Counted from the first letter of the stretch, positions 1-10,971 are shown. The stretch is 64,000 nt of DNA from Teratosphaeria epicoccoides (GCA_021401465.1 JADDMT010000116.1:20992-84991); one strand, 5' to 3'. A program made the numbers and translations. The notes: generated by a model from the sequence alone, not told the origin.

Positions 1-173
1 TCAGTCACTTTGTCAACGGGAACAGGGCCGTCCATCGATCAACCAGTTGACTCTCGAGTAAGACTTTGACAGTTGGTTGATCAATTCACAGAGCCGTCCT
101 CCACCACAGTCAAGCAATCAGTTGATTGACTGGTGGAGTCGCTGAGTGTGGTCCTGTCCATCACTCCACTTAC

Positions 174-924
174 CGAGCAGTACGAGCTCCTTCCTGCCAC
201 TTTCATGTTCGATCTCCTCGCTATGACTGCCGGCCCATCGACAGCGCCACCCACCTCCACATGCACGATGGGTTTTATACGTCGGACAAACTCCATCGAA
301 TGTGTGTAGATCTTCTCGCTTGCCCTGCGTAAGGTACCTGCGGTGATCGTGCTCGTATTTGCAACGATTCCCGAACTTGCAAGACGGCGGTGCGAACTCA
401 TCGACATGCGCACGACTCATGCACAGCTGTATGGCATCTTTGGAGCTGCCGAATGTACGGGCCTTGTTCTGGCCGCGCTCTGTCTTCTTGCCTCCTCGTC
501 CACCCGTCGTTTCTCGATTGCCTGCCCTGCCTGAAGCTTCTGCCTGATCATCGTCGGGGGCGGGTGCGGGTGCGGGCGCGGGTGCGGGTGCATGTGGCTG
601 AGCAGTGCGTGAGACGTCAACCAAATACTCTTTCTTGATCGGCGCGACGCCTTTGACTCTGCCTGGTTGATCATCAACAGCGCTTGGCTCGATTGCAGTC
701 AATGACGGCTGAGCATCGATCTTGCGTCGCTTATTGGACGGATATTGTTCAAAGCCGTCGCCGTTACTGCTTCTCTCCACCTTCTCTGCTCTGGTCGTCG
801 CCGAGTCGCCATTCATCAATTCGTTGTGTGGATTCGGTCTGTCGGTGGTTGCATCGGTGGACGAGCGGTGCAATGGCAATGGCAAGGACTCGATGCCATT
901 CACTACTGGATCTAGGTCAGCCAT
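174..924 (-). CDS. DUS3: tRNA-dihydrouridine synthase 3 (Dus3-like), first exon, gene continues past left edge
   Basis: Dus3 reduces uridine to dihydrouridine at position 47 of tRNA variable loops and, in fungi, in some mRNAs. The visible exon gives about 250 residues from the ATG at 922-924. It holds an acidic/polar N-terminus, a basic SNKRRKID stretch near residue 63, an Ala-Pro run near residues 112-123 coded by a GC-rich hexamer repeat, and two C-x-C-C-H zinc fingers (C168, C182, C188, H192; C213, C222, C228, H234). The YL-x-x-K-R-x-D-L spacer and CPTY...CRWAGSH motif are typical of the Dus3 N-terminus. A GTAAGT donor follows at 173 after the conserved ELVLL segment; I could not place the next exon. 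The TIM-barrel catalytic domain lies outside the window. The open frame extends upstream to 1131, but the later Met at 924 fits the family better. Divergent from the Bap31-like gene, about 500 bp away. Confidence 0.85.
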
Positions 925-1422
925 TGTTCTAAGATGAGTCCCCCCCCGTCCATCACCACGCAGACGGCAGACGGCAGACGGTAGATACACGCCCAGCAGA
1001 TGTTCCAGAGGCGTGTCACATGCTCCACTGCACGTGGAAGAGTTTACTGATAAAATCGACCTACCACGAACTGCCCAATGTGTTCTAGCTCCAAGCGGGG
1101 CTGATGCTTGGCAATGACGTAGCCACCACAAAACCTGGCTTGCCGCTTGTGGCTCCTCGTGGCGCTAGTTCTAAGCAGGCAAGCACTGGACACACCGAAC
1201 ACACCGACTGAACACACCGAACACACTGAGCTGCCCTTTCTGCCTTTCATCTCGATACCACTCCGACCACCATAATCCATCCATACCCACCACCATACCC
1301 GTCCAGACACCCAGCGTCATCACATGATCAAAAACGGCTGAGCACTCCTCGCCAACGCCTGCACCTGCATCCTGCCACTACATCATACCCACCAACACCC
1401 GAATCCCTCAAAAGCAGACGCC
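925..1422. other. divergent intergenic region between Dus3-like and Bap31-like genes
   Basis: Shared 5' region of two divergently transcribed genes. It holds a 7-bp tandem repeat (CAGACGG, three copies, 961-981) and an imperfect run of ACACACCGA units around 1190-1230. No TATA box is obvious. A reading frame on the minus strand here (1044-1310) has no recognisable features and is not called. Confidence 0.6.
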
Positions 1423-2264
1423 ATGACTCTCTACTACTCCTTGGTATCCCTCCCCCCTCCTATTCTCCCTCTCCCACAGCAATCTATCGTCAAGATCATC
1501 GCCCACGACCGCCACCAGCCATGCCTTCCCTCATCTATGCTCCCGTACAGCCGACCACGGTCTTGTTCTCACACGTCCCCGACTGACATCCTCCCATAGG
1601 TGTTCGCACTCCTCGTCTTCGAGATGAGCGTCTTCGTCTCGCTCATCGTCCCCCTTCCCTTCGCTATGAAGCGGAAGCTCTTCACCTTCTTGGCCGAGTC
1701 GCCCGTAATAGCCAAGCTACAATACGGCTTGAAGATAACCTTCATTTTCATCACAATCCTGTTCATCGATAGCGTGAACCGCGTCTATCGTGTTCAGGTG
1801 GAGCTGGCGCAGGCCAAGTACCAGGGCGGTGCCGCTGGGTAAGCGCTGCTCTCCCAAAGCCATAACGATCCTTTGCTGACTCTCCTTCTAGTGCCGTGGC
1901 CGGCTCCGAGCGCATGGAAGTCCAGGCCCGCAAGTTCTACTCCCAGCGCAACATGTACCTCTGTGGCTTCACCCTCTTCCTCTCCCTCATCCTCAACCGA
2001 ACCTACATTTTGATCCTCGAAAACCTGCGTCTGGAGCAGGAGGTCAAGCGCACCAAAGGTGACAGCTCCGCGACCGGCAAGGACGCTGCCAAGCTGAGCG
2101 AGGCGGGTAACGTTGGCGAGATTGGTAGACTCAAGGAGGAGCTGAGGAAGCGGGACCAGGACATTGAGGTTCTGAAGAAGCAGAGCAAGGGCTTGAGCGA
2201 TGAGTACAACAGACTCGGTGACCAGTTCCACGTCAGCGATGGTACACCAAAGAAGAAGGTCTGA
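1423..2264 (+). CDS. Bap31/Yet-family endoplasmic reticulum membrane chaperone
   Basis: Homologue of mammalian BAP31 and yeast Yet1/Yet3, ER proteins that assist sorting and quality control of membrane proteins. Three exons: 1423-1443 (MTLYYSL), 1600-1838 and 1892-2264; introns 1444-1599 and 1839-1891 have GT...AG ends and CTGAC branch sites. The spliced frame gives 210 residues, the usual family length. The conserved block RKLFTF...SPVIAKLQYGLK and the FIDSVNRVYRV segment are diagnostic. Three hydrophobic helices are visible (about residues 2-25, 51-68, 107-121), followed by a charged coiled coil (about 130-200) and a C-terminal KKKV that fits the KKxx ER-retrieval pattern. The first exon is only seven codons and was chosen because it supplies the conserved N-terminus and an exact phase. 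The second splice uses G-G|T phase and keeps the frame. Confidence 0.93.
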
Positions 2265-2923
2265 ACGCTCGAGGCAAACGAAAACGAAGCAGTGGGATGG
2301 TGTGGTCCCGCTATTTGTCGGACAATCCACGGCCAGCTTCTCAATCATGCAATAACGGCACAAGACACAGGGAGAGGGGTGCAGGCATACAGATGCGTGA
2401 ATGAGGCGGTCGACGTGATGGTAGGGCGCGCCGGGGCATTGCGACAACAGCTGACAACAGTTGCTGTCCAGCGTGAACAAAGTAGAAATGAAGTTTGTGC
2501 TTAGAAAGTATTGCGTGTGCATGTTGTCCTACCATCAGGCGTGGCGGCTCCGAGTGAGCCCGTGCGCAACCAGACCTCCTCCCCCTTTTGCCCGACTGAT
2601 ACCCTCTGGCTCCTCCCGATGATTCGATGTTCTCAGTCGACTTCTGCACTCTAGAGACTTGTTAGTTTGGTCGACCATAGAACACAATGCCACAGAGCAA
2701 GCGATACGGCCGCAGTAGCCCCGATGTTTCAGACCGCTGTCACCTCTGTGCCGTTGTAATATTCAGTTTTGTTGCCAGAATCGGAGACGGGCGATGCAGC
2801 TTCTACAATGCGGAGGCGTGATACTGGCATTTGTGTACGTTTCTCTACATCCGTCACCACGGCCGTCTGGCTGTATGTCTGTCTACTGTACATGGACTGA
2901 TGGGCCGACCCTCTGCTTCTGCC
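2265..2923. other. intergenic region between convergent Bap31-like and PTH11-like genes
   Basis: Terminator/3'-UTR space of two converging genes. Several short open frames exist on both strands (for example 2341-2649 minus), but none shows family motifs or codon regularity. I see no RNA gene or repeat. Confidence 0.5.
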
Positions 2924-4260
2924 CTATACCCCATCCAGGCCACGGGCGTCCTCCTCCAACACTGTCCAATCTGACTTGACCTCGATCCCACTGCCCAGCC
3001 TCTCCGACCCATCCGACCGACCCTCACTCCAAATGCGTCGGCCCGGCTCTGCAGCTGCGGTCGTAAGTCTCTTGCCATCGTGGTGCTTCTTGGTCATGTC
3101 ATGACTGTCTTCCTCGTCTTCGGCATGGAAAGTGAGATCCGTGAGCGTGTATGGGCCCCGAGGTCTCCGGATATGATTTTTCCAAGACGTCAAGCCATTG
3201 CTGTCGGTACCCGGTGTCGCCATACCGTCCTCGTTTGACGCAACATTCCCGCGCGATGAGATGGAGCCGAAGATGTACTGGAGCCCAAGCAGTCTGATTG
3301 CGGGACGCAGGCACGGCAGGCACGCACAGATCATGCCGCAGTGGATTTCGACTGCGGACCAGATGACGGCCTCGGAGAAGTTGAAGGTTACGTCGCTGGA
3401 CAGCAGGTCGAGGCTCATAAGCACGCTCAGGCGCACCATCGAGACCACGGAGACGAAGCAGCCGAGCATGAACATGCAGCCCAGTGCGATGCGTTGGGCA
3501 ACAGGTGCGTTTAAGGTCCAGACGTACGGCAGGGGCAGAATCAGGAGAATAGCGTCGGTGGTAACGTTGACGATAGAGGCAGAGAGCCAGATGGTCCGGG
3601 TCTTGATGCATTTTCTGTCTGTGATTGTGATGTCCCATTGAGATTGGACTGGGTCGCAAGCGAAGATGACGGTGAACGTCTAGAGCAGGTCAGTTGGGTG
3701 TAACGGTTAGGCTGCGAGCTGCATGGCTTACTACAGCAAAGAACCACATGGCACAAACTGCACCAACTATCAAGATAGGTATCCGACTCTTGACTGAGAA
3801 CAGGCGCCAGTAGAAAGCCAGGATCGCTGCTTTCACCGCGCTGATGCAGCATGTATAGAGCAGCTGGGCGTAGAATAGAATCTCCAGGTACGTGATGACT
3901 CCGCTCCTCGGCACTTCAGTATCAACGTGTAGGCCCTGATATGGTCTCAGCCCTGGCAGTGTCGTTAGTAGGGCATTGATGGAACCCGAACTTTCCAATC
4001 GCACCAAGCATGACCACAAAGAACTGCGAATGATCAGTCGTCGATCTGGTTGTCGAAATCTGTGAGCGACTTACCCAGGCATTCACAAAAACAAGTGCAA
4101 CCAACGTCAGAACGTCGTCCCACCCAAGACCTTGCCTTCCTATCGACGAGATTCTGCACCATATCCTCAATGGCACAATCAACATGACCACCATGTAGGT
4201 CGAGATGGACGCGCCATCCAGATGAGATCTAATCTGCACAAACGTTGTGAGTCGGCCCAT
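2924..4260 (-). CDS. PTH11-like / fungal rhodopsin-domain integral membrane protein
   Basis: Seven-helix plasma-membrane protein of the large fungal PTH11-like family, which includes a surface-sensing receptor; ligand unknown. Proposed exons on the minus strand: 4075-4260, 4005-4023, 3732-3952 and 2924-3679; introns of 51, 52 and 52 nt with GT...AG ends. The second intron has a CTAAC branch site and the third CTGAC; the first has only a CTGAT-like match. Exon phases close exactly to give 393 residues. Visible landmarks: helix 1 ending RIWCRI, the family GLGWDD motif before helix 2, FYAQLLYT..VKAAILAFYWR in helix 3, FACDPVQSQWD in the long extracellular loop, LILPLP after helix 5, SEAVIWSAVEIHCGMICACLPCLRP as helix 7. 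The C-terminal tail of about 130 residues is hydrophilic and acidic, probably cytoplasmic. The 19-nt second exon is the weakest part; its GTGCGA donor is not ideal. Confidence 0.85.
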
Positions 4261-5881
4261 CTTCTCGCTAACAACGACAACACACTGTTCGTTCGTCTGC
4301 CTTGATTTTCATGCGCGAGAATATAAGTCCTAATGCTTTGCAACCACGAACCCTCCAACCTCAGCCTCCACCCCTCCCAGCAGGAAGGATGATGCATGGC
4401 AGGTACAAGAATACCGCGCGCGGAATCCAGCCAGATCTCTCGGCATTGTGATCTGTGATTAGCAGTTCCAACCAATGTGGCGAGGATGCAGTGCTTTGAC
4501 GACCTGCGGGGTCCGCTTCCCCGGCTATGTTGTGAAATTGCTGCGTGGACGAGGACGGTCTGCATTTGGCACGCCTCATGGGATTGGCAGGACGCGGTAC
4601 TTTGTAGAGCAGTCGATGGCTGCCGCGAGCGAAGTCCTGGGAGCGCTGTTGCGAAGCGCAGATGCAGGAATGTGCAGCGGCCCTGGCGCTGCCAACGTTG
4701 ACGCCGCTACGGACACACAGTCTGAGCCATGGTCGTTCGAGCCCTGCGGCGGGACGGCATCGACGCTCACGTCGTCGATTGACGAAGTAGCGTTTCACAG
4801 GCGACTGCATGGGCGCGCTCCTGCTTGGGAGCTGGGCTGCCGTCCAGGTTGTGCCAGATGCGCAAGCACTCCAAAAACTCAATTTCCATCGATGCGCGTC
4901 GCCAACTGATAGCTTGGGCTGCCGTCTGCACACGCAGGGCCAAGAAAAGGGGAGGTGAAGGCATGGCCCGGGGTTCCATGGCCGGGGATCTAGTTCCGTC
5001 GTGTTGGGACTTTGTTTATCGACCGACCGCTCCGGTGTGGTGTCTGGAACTAGGAACTGCCTCAGGGCCAAGGCTTCATGGTTGGTTTGACCTTAGAGCC
5101 TTGTTGAGCGGAGATGGCATGAGCGTGTCTCTGCAAGCAGGGCCGCTTTGCGCATTCCTATGAAAAGGCTCAGATACGCACATCTGGGATGCATAATCCG
5201 TCCAAATCCTCGTGACCTCTGGAGTCACATCGGTTACGTCCATACTGTTCCTGGTCTCGTCTCCCTGTTACTCCCCTTTATCGTGTCTTCTAGCGATGCC
5301 TTCCGCCAAGGAGCAGGATCGGGAAGACCACGCTGTTGTGCTAATGCCATTATCCCGAGCAGCGACTGTGATCGCGTGACATGAACAGGCCAACTTCGAT
5401 AGGCGGAGAAACAACATCGCCGGGGAGAGCAGCATATATGTATGTATCCATGCACGCGGCGATGTGAGCCGAGCGGTGGCGTGCGTGCTTATGGGCCTTG
5501 TCATGCCGGATTGTCATTGCTGTGTATCCGATGACCAGGAAGCCAGGGTCAAGAGACACCTTTGACTCAGGTCTACCCGCTAGGATTGGTCTATCGCCCA
5601 CGCACTCCGCTCTCACATGCAAGTTGAGAAGATACCAAGCAACTCCGACCAATGCCGCCCATGCAACGGCACACCAGCAGACCCAGTAGCACCACACCAC
5701 GCTATGATTCCTCTTTCGGGCCCATGGCAGCGAGCATAAATGCTTTTCGATCTCTGCATTGTCACACCACGTACTGGCTACTGGCGTGCGCGGTCATCGT
5801 GGACTCGCGGAAACCCCTCACATTAATCAAGCAAGACGTCCCCTTGGTCCCTTCCGACTATCGTTTCAACTTGTAGTCGCA
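4261..5881. other. 1.6-kb intergenic region between divergent PTH11-like and P450 genes
   Basis: Long GC-balanced spacer with no gene I can support. The largest frame (4361-5071, minus, 236 codons) is Arg/Ser/Cys-rich, has no domain, and competes with an overlapping plus-strand frame (4475-4909) of equally poor quality. The region probably carries the promoters of both flanking genes. A small secreted-protein gene or non-coding RNA cannot be excluded. Confidence 0.5.
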
Positions 5882-7655
5882 ATGGCGGTCTTGGACGTGT
5901 CCAACTCGCACCTTTTGCTGCTGGGAAGCGTCCTGACGACCACCTATGTACTATACATCGTTATCTACCGTCTCTACTTTCACCCTCTGGCACGGTATCC
6001 TGGGCCTTTTTGGGCACGGCTGACGGCCTGGCCTTCCTGGTGGCATACGGTCAGGCAGGATCGTCATTTATGGCTGTTCAGCCTGGAGGAGAAATACGGT
6101 ATGCTCGCGAGCAGAAGTATGGCAGGCCATCATGATGCTGAAAGCCCAAAGGCACAACATTTCGCTACAGACCGGATGCAGTCCTGGTGAACACGCCGAC
6201 CGCTTTTCGGACAATCTTTGGGCCCCGCGGCAACGTGAAGAAAAGCGATGATTACTACAGGATATGGCCGAAGACCATCGACATCAAGAGCACTTGGAAC
6301 GTCACAGATCTCGAGACGCATGCTAGGAAGCGCCGTGTACTCAACTACGCCTTCTCTGACAGGGCGCTCCGCGACGCCGAGCCCGCGGTTCAAGCAAATA
6401 TTGATAAGTGGCTGGACCTGTTTGGAAGGTTTGGTCAAAATGGCAAGAAATCTTTTAATGTAGCGCATGAAGTGAACTATCTGGTCTTTGATATCCTCGG
6501 CGATCTGTGTTTCAGCAAATCGTTCGAGATGATGGCGCCTGAGAACGAAGGCACGGCGATCAGAGAGATCCCAAAGGTTCTCGCTCAGTTTCTGGCCGCA
6601 ATGCATCCGGTAAGAAGGTCAGTGTCCGCCGATGCGCGGCTCGCCCGTTGACGCTCTCACAGATTGCCTTTGCACCTTGGGCCGAATGGTGGCTATGGAT
6701 GAGGCCTCGTGGTCTCGACTGGCTGCTTACCAAAGCACCGCCGCCAGCTGCTAAAAAGTGGGACGCCGTCGTGAGCAAATGCCTTGCGGACCGCACGCAA
6801 GTTGAGCTCGACGTCGAAAGATCTGGCAAGAAAGGATCAGAGACGCGCAAGGATTTCTTCTCCTGGCTTTGGGACGCCGTCGATCCCGCGACTGGACAAA
6901 TCGGGTACTCTCGTCACGAGCTCTATGGTGAGATGGAGCTCCTGATAATAGCTGGCTCCGACACAACTTCCATCGTATTGTCGGGCATGGTATTCCACCT
7001 GGCGCGTAACCCTGAGATTCAGGAGAAGCTGGTGACCGAACTGCGCTCAGCCTTCTCTAGCTACAACGAGATTCAGAGCGGTTCGAAGCTTGCGTCGTGC
7101 AAATATCTCCGCGCATTCATCAACGAGGGCTGCCGAGTAAGTGGGCCAGTTCCTGCCGAGCTAGCACGAACGGTATTGCCAGGCGGCACGCATGTGGACG
7201 GAGACTTCTTTCCGGAAGGCACCAGATTGAGCGTCGGCTTTTACAATCTGAGCTACAACAAAGACATCTATCCGGATCCGTTCAAGTTCCGTCCGGAGCG
7301 CTGGATTGTGGACGAGAAGGATCCCAAGTCCGTAGCTGAGGTTCAGCAAGCCGAATCTGCTTTCTGCGCGGTAAGTGTAAGTTTGAGCGCATGCTTGGCC
7401 CCTCTACTGACGAGACAGCAGTTCTCTGCTGGCTCCCGCGGGTGCATTGCTAAGAACTTGGCAATGTTGGAGATGCTCCTCGTAATCGCCAAGCTTGTTT
7501 GGCGCTTTCAGGTCAAGCAAGATCCCAACAACAAGCTGGGTGGTGGCACTCCAGACGGCAGGCCGGGCCGGCGTAACGAGGACCAGTATCAGCTCTACGA
7601 AGCTTTCGTTGCGCTGCGAGATGGACCTATGGTACAACTGTATCCCAGTAAGTGA
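5882..7655 (+). CDS. microsomal cytochrome P450 monooxygenase
   Basis: Haem-thiolate monooxygenase of the fungal secondary-metabolism/detoxification type; substrate unknown. Exons 5882-6098, 6152-6609, 6663-7370 and 7422-7655, introns of 53, 53 and 51 nt, give 538 residues. An N-terminal membrane anchor (about residues 9-32) is followed by the Pro-rich hinge HPLARYPGP. Signatures: I-helix AGSDTT (322-327), K-helix E-x-x-R as EGCR (380-383), PERW (436-439) and the haem loop FSAGSRGCIAK with the ligand Cys at 469. The usual final Gly of the haem loop is Ala. The first intron was placed so that KYG joins to TTFRYRPDAV, a strongly conserved segment. A GTAAGT inside exon 3 (7138) is read through because the frame there matches the family. 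No other biosynthetic gene is visible, and repeats start about 300 bp downstream. Confidence 0.93.
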
Positions 7656-8369
7656 TGGAGCTCTAGTGTTCTCCTACATAATGCAGAGTGCAATAGCTTA
7701 CGGCCGTGATGTTGGCTTTACTGGGCAGCAGCATCGCACCTCTCATTCGCGCATGCTGATTGCCTAGGACATACGACATTCGATTGCGACAAATATGACA
7801 CGTGAACACGAAGTGCACTGCAGCGGTCCAATCTGCCGGCTCGCCAGGAGCTGCTATGTCTCAATGATGACCCGGTTGGTTGTGATGTGATAAGACTCAT
7901 GTTGAACTCGCCTGATCATGGAGGTAGGGGGCGGCGGTCTATATGTGCCAAGTAGTAAACGCCAAATTCATGTGTTTTTGGTCAGCTGATATCACGTGGA
8001 TTCGCACAATGAGGGTGGTTATTATTGAATACCACTTCACTAGCAATTAGTATTGTGATTGCCGTACTACTGTTAGCTCTAGTATAAGTGTCTCCTCTCT
8101 GCTGCTAATCTACTATGCTACATCCTCTAATTACCTTAATATTGCTACTAACAAAATATCAATATAGCTGAATAATTCACTACTAAGTTGCCTGAGCCTA
8201 AACTGCTACTACTAGCGCTAGTATAAGTAGTCTCTACACTTATAGCATACTTATAGGAGTAGTTACTAACTTGTAGTAGTAGTTTGCGCTATCTAGAGAC
8301 TAAGAATACTACTAGCTGTCTAGAGACTAAGAATACTACTAATTAGTAGTATAAGTCTAAACAGAGCTA
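7656..8369. other. boundary between gene-rich DNA and RIP-decayed repeat block
   Basis: The first 300 bases are normal intergenic sequence after the P450 stop. From about 8,030 base composition changes abruptly: CTAG, TAGTA and TATAAG strings appear on every line and CAG/TGG become rare. No gene or LTR end is visible at the change. Confidence 0.6.
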
Positions 8370-8853
8370 GTAGTATGATTATAATACTAGCTTAAAGGAG
8401 AAAGATGCTATTCTATATAAGTATAACATAGCTAGCTATATTATAGAGACTAACGAAGGCAAGCTAGCTAGTATTCCATGTAACAAATACACTAAGCGCG
8501 GCTATTAGTGTAGGGTATAGGCCTAGCGTGATAATGTAGCCTACATATTCTATAAGTGTAACAATCATGTTAGATGTCATGCTAATTACTAGCATAAGCT
8601 GTTAATTAAGGAGAAAATAGGGGCAGTTAAGTCAAGGCTTACTGCGATTAAACTACGACTAGACGAATTCAATATGCGTATTAACACGCGGTTTAGTAAT
8701 ATAGAGGGTATGCTTAGTAGTACTAGAGACATTAACAATGTTAATGATACTAGTAACATGCGGTCTATTATAGCAAGGTTTAGTGCAATTAAGGGGCAGA
8801 TAGCTATGCTAGTAGAGCATGTCGCTAGTCTTGTAGACTTAGAAATCTCATAG
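8370..8853 (+). pseudogene. decayed Cys-rich / coiled-coil gene fragment
   Basis: One frame reads through with about five TAG stops, all at positions where Gln or Trp would fit. It starts near the 'SLKEKDAILYKYNIASYIIE' stretch, then a Cys cluster (PCNKYTKRGY-x-C ... YKCNNHVRC; the Tyr in the first motif is TAC, a likely former Cys TGC), then about 90 residues of Lys/Arg/Glu/Leu heptad-like sequence (IGAVKSRLTAIKLRLDEF...). The layout resembles the antisense ORF of Gypsy-B in this window: C-x2-C-x6-C, then KC, then a coiled coil. Function unknown. It may be a stray piece of such an element or a dispersed fungal gene family. Confidence 0.55.
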
Positions 8854-9211
8854 ATTAGAGAAGATATAGATAATAGATAAATCTAAGCTATACCTAGAGA
8901 GTAGATACTACTAAAATATAAGAGATATCTATCTATCTGCTTGATATCTTTTACCTAATAGATTAAGAGCTACAGATAATCTATTGTCGCTTGACTAAGT
9001 AGATATCTATAGATAATAAGCTTAAACAGAGCAAAATCTAAGAAATTAAGATTTAGAACTTATATTTAGAGTACATGAAGCGTAAAGTCCTAACTATTAA
9101 CAGGAGTAGAGCTTATCGATGTATAGTATGCACACTTTCAAGCCTTATTGCTAATAGAATAACATAGGCTCTACCTATACGTCTGTCTATGTTATCTCTA
9201 TAGCAACCCTC
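8854..9211. other. AT-rich degenerate spacer
   Basis: Contains AGATA/TATCT-rich low-complexity sequence (8,865-9,000). It lies between the 3' ends of the Cys-rich relic (+) and the histone relic (-). No coding trace seen. Confidence 0.5.
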
Positions 9212-9878
9212 TTAATTAGTACTTATTATTAGGGCATAATAAACTATATTCTTTATAATCCTTCTAACAAGCTGCATGTCCTTCTGCTAAATAGTAACGC
9301 GCTTAGCATAGATGGCTACTAGGTTCGCATCTAGACATGTAGTTAGTAACTACGTAATATGACTCGCATCAAAACTTACTCTTAAAGTATAATACTAAGT
9401 ACGCTTTAGCTGCCTCTTAAATCGCCTGAATAGCACTAGCTTAGAACCTGATGTCAGGTATTCTTATGTTGTCCTTTATGACCTCCTAGACAAGCCTCTA
9501 GAATAGTCTCTTTTAAATTAACAGATCCATAGAACACTAGTATCTCCTGATCTCTCTTAGCACTATCGCTATAAGCAAGTCAGTAATTAATCTTAGTAGA
9601 GAGTTACAAAACATACTACTAGCCTTCTACTTATGCTTCCTTCTCTGTAGTGTACTACTACCCTAAGCGTCCTTCTTCTTCTTATTCTGACTAGTCTTCT
9701 GATGCTAATCCTTACGAGTCTTAGTGCCTTTCCTAGTAGCTGCTACCGCGGTCGTAGACTTGCTACTAGTGCTCTTGCGAGGTACTTTCTAGGCAGTCGT
9801 GCTTTAAGTAGTACTATTGCCTCGCCCGCGTAACGCGGCCTGCTATTCAAGCTAGGCTTTAGGGAGATTAGGAGGCAT
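9212..9878 (-). pseudogene. decayed histone H3 variant, centromeric H3 (CenH3/CENP-A)-like
   Basis: Minus-strand frame from ATG 9876-9878 to TAA 9212-9214. Two introns restore a histone fold: 9569-9616 (48 nt, GTATGT...CTGAC...TAG) and 9331-9379 (49 nt, GTAAGT...CTAAC...TAG). Spliced length 570 nt, 189 codons. A long basic tail (Lys/Ser/Thr-rich, PRKSTSSKSTT, then Lys runs) precedes VLREIRRY, then DLLI-x-KRLF-x-RLV, ASAI, EAAKAYLV, and NLVAIYAKRVTI-x-QKDMQLVRRI. These match the H3 alpha-N, alpha-1, loop and alpha-2/3 landmarks in order. The long unalignable tail and QKDMQL instead of canonical MPKDIQL favour a CenH3. About 12 internal stops are all TAG/TAA at likely Gln/Trp sites, so it is dead now. 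Not assigned to any transposon. Confidence 0.8.
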
Positions 9879-10620
9879 GTCTAAGACTATTAGTATCGAG
9901 CTTGCATTAGGATATCTGCAGACATACTAGCTATAACGAGGTTACGCTATTTGCGAAAAGGTAGGATTAATGCGCTACTAATTAAAGCTATGTCATGTAG
10001 CGAATAGAGTGCAGGTAAGTAATAGATTGCTCTAGTAAAGCTTAAGTGCGAATGTAATAAGTAAGGGTTGTTAGAGGTTAGTACTACAAGAAAGGTTATA
10101 ACAAGTCATAAGGTAGTAAGGTAGGGCCTTTAGTTGCTAGGGCCACGTGCGCAAGCTATAGTAATACGCAAGTCGATTAAATTCAGAAGGTACATAATGC
10201 GCTTAGGTCTTAGAAAAGCGAGTGCGCATGTGTCTACAGCATGTCTATAGTATGTCTACACTATACTAGACCTAGCTTAAGAAGTAGTAATGCTCTGTAG
10301 GTACTTCAAAGCATTAACTAAATCGTTGCTTAGTTAGTAATACTAGTATAACAAAGGGTAGGGTAATTAGCAAGTACCGAGTGCTTATCGAAAGGCTGCA
10401 TCGCTCCTTCCTTCTAAGAACTGCCCCGCAATTAGACTAGTTAGACTTTAGGTAGTAATCTTTGTCTATAGTATGTCTACGTTAACTTTGCACAAAAACA
10501 AGAGACTAGTAATTTACTTACTAAAGATTAGGTTGCCTAGACTCGTACTACCTATAGAGTATATTAGTAGGAAAGCTCAAAAAAAGTTGTCTATAGCATG
10601 TCTATGTTAACTTCGCATGA
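9879..10620. other. degenerate spacer with 11-bp repeat traces
   Basis: No coding trace. Contains scattered copies of the GTCTATAGCAT motif (about 10,230-10,262; 10,463-10,480; 10,589-10,606), which recurs elsewhere in the window. Confidence 0.5.
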
Positions 10621-10930
10621 AAGCGCTAAGCAATATCTACTTCCTAGTACTAAACAGCTTTTACTCTTACTACCTAGCGCAAAGCAGCCTTGCTATAACC
10701 TGTGAAGCGCTAAGGGATATTAGCTTCCTAGCGCTTAACAGCTTTTACTCTTACTGCCTAGCGCAAAGCAGCCTTACTTTAACCTGTAAAGCGCTAAGGG
10801 ATATTAGCTTCCTAGCGCTTAACAGCTTTTACTCTTACTACCTAGCGCGAAGCAGCCTTGCTTTAACCTATGAAGCGCTAAGGGATATTAGCTTCCTAGC
10901 GCTTAACAGCTTTTACTCTTACTGCCTAGC
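10621..10930 (+). repeat. 84-bp minisatellite, about 3.7 copies
   Basis: Units begin at 10,621, 10,705, 10,789 and 10,873, each with AAGCGCTAAG, spacing exactly 84 bp; the last unit is partial. The unit contains AAACAGCTTTTACTCTTACT. Because 84 is a multiple of three, a frame stays open through the array, but it has no gene-like character. Confidence 0.9.
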
Positions 10931-10971
10931 AAGATTGCTAGTATCTAAGAGTAGTCGCTCTGAATTTCGCT

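Noticed and set aside
1..173. second exon of the Dus3-like gene
   Set aside because: Several candidate acceptors were tried, but each gives an early stop or a non-Dus3 reading, so no exon was called.
4361..5071. 236-codon minus-strand frame between the PTH11-like and P450 genes
   Set aside because: Arg/Cys/Ser-rich with no domain, overlapped by an equally long opposite-strand frame; typical of chance frames in GC-rich spacer.
7138..7160. possible intron starting at GTAAGT inside P450 exon 3
   Set aside because: Reading through gives the conserved segment after the K-helix (GPVPAELAR), and the frame is open; splicing there would remove it.
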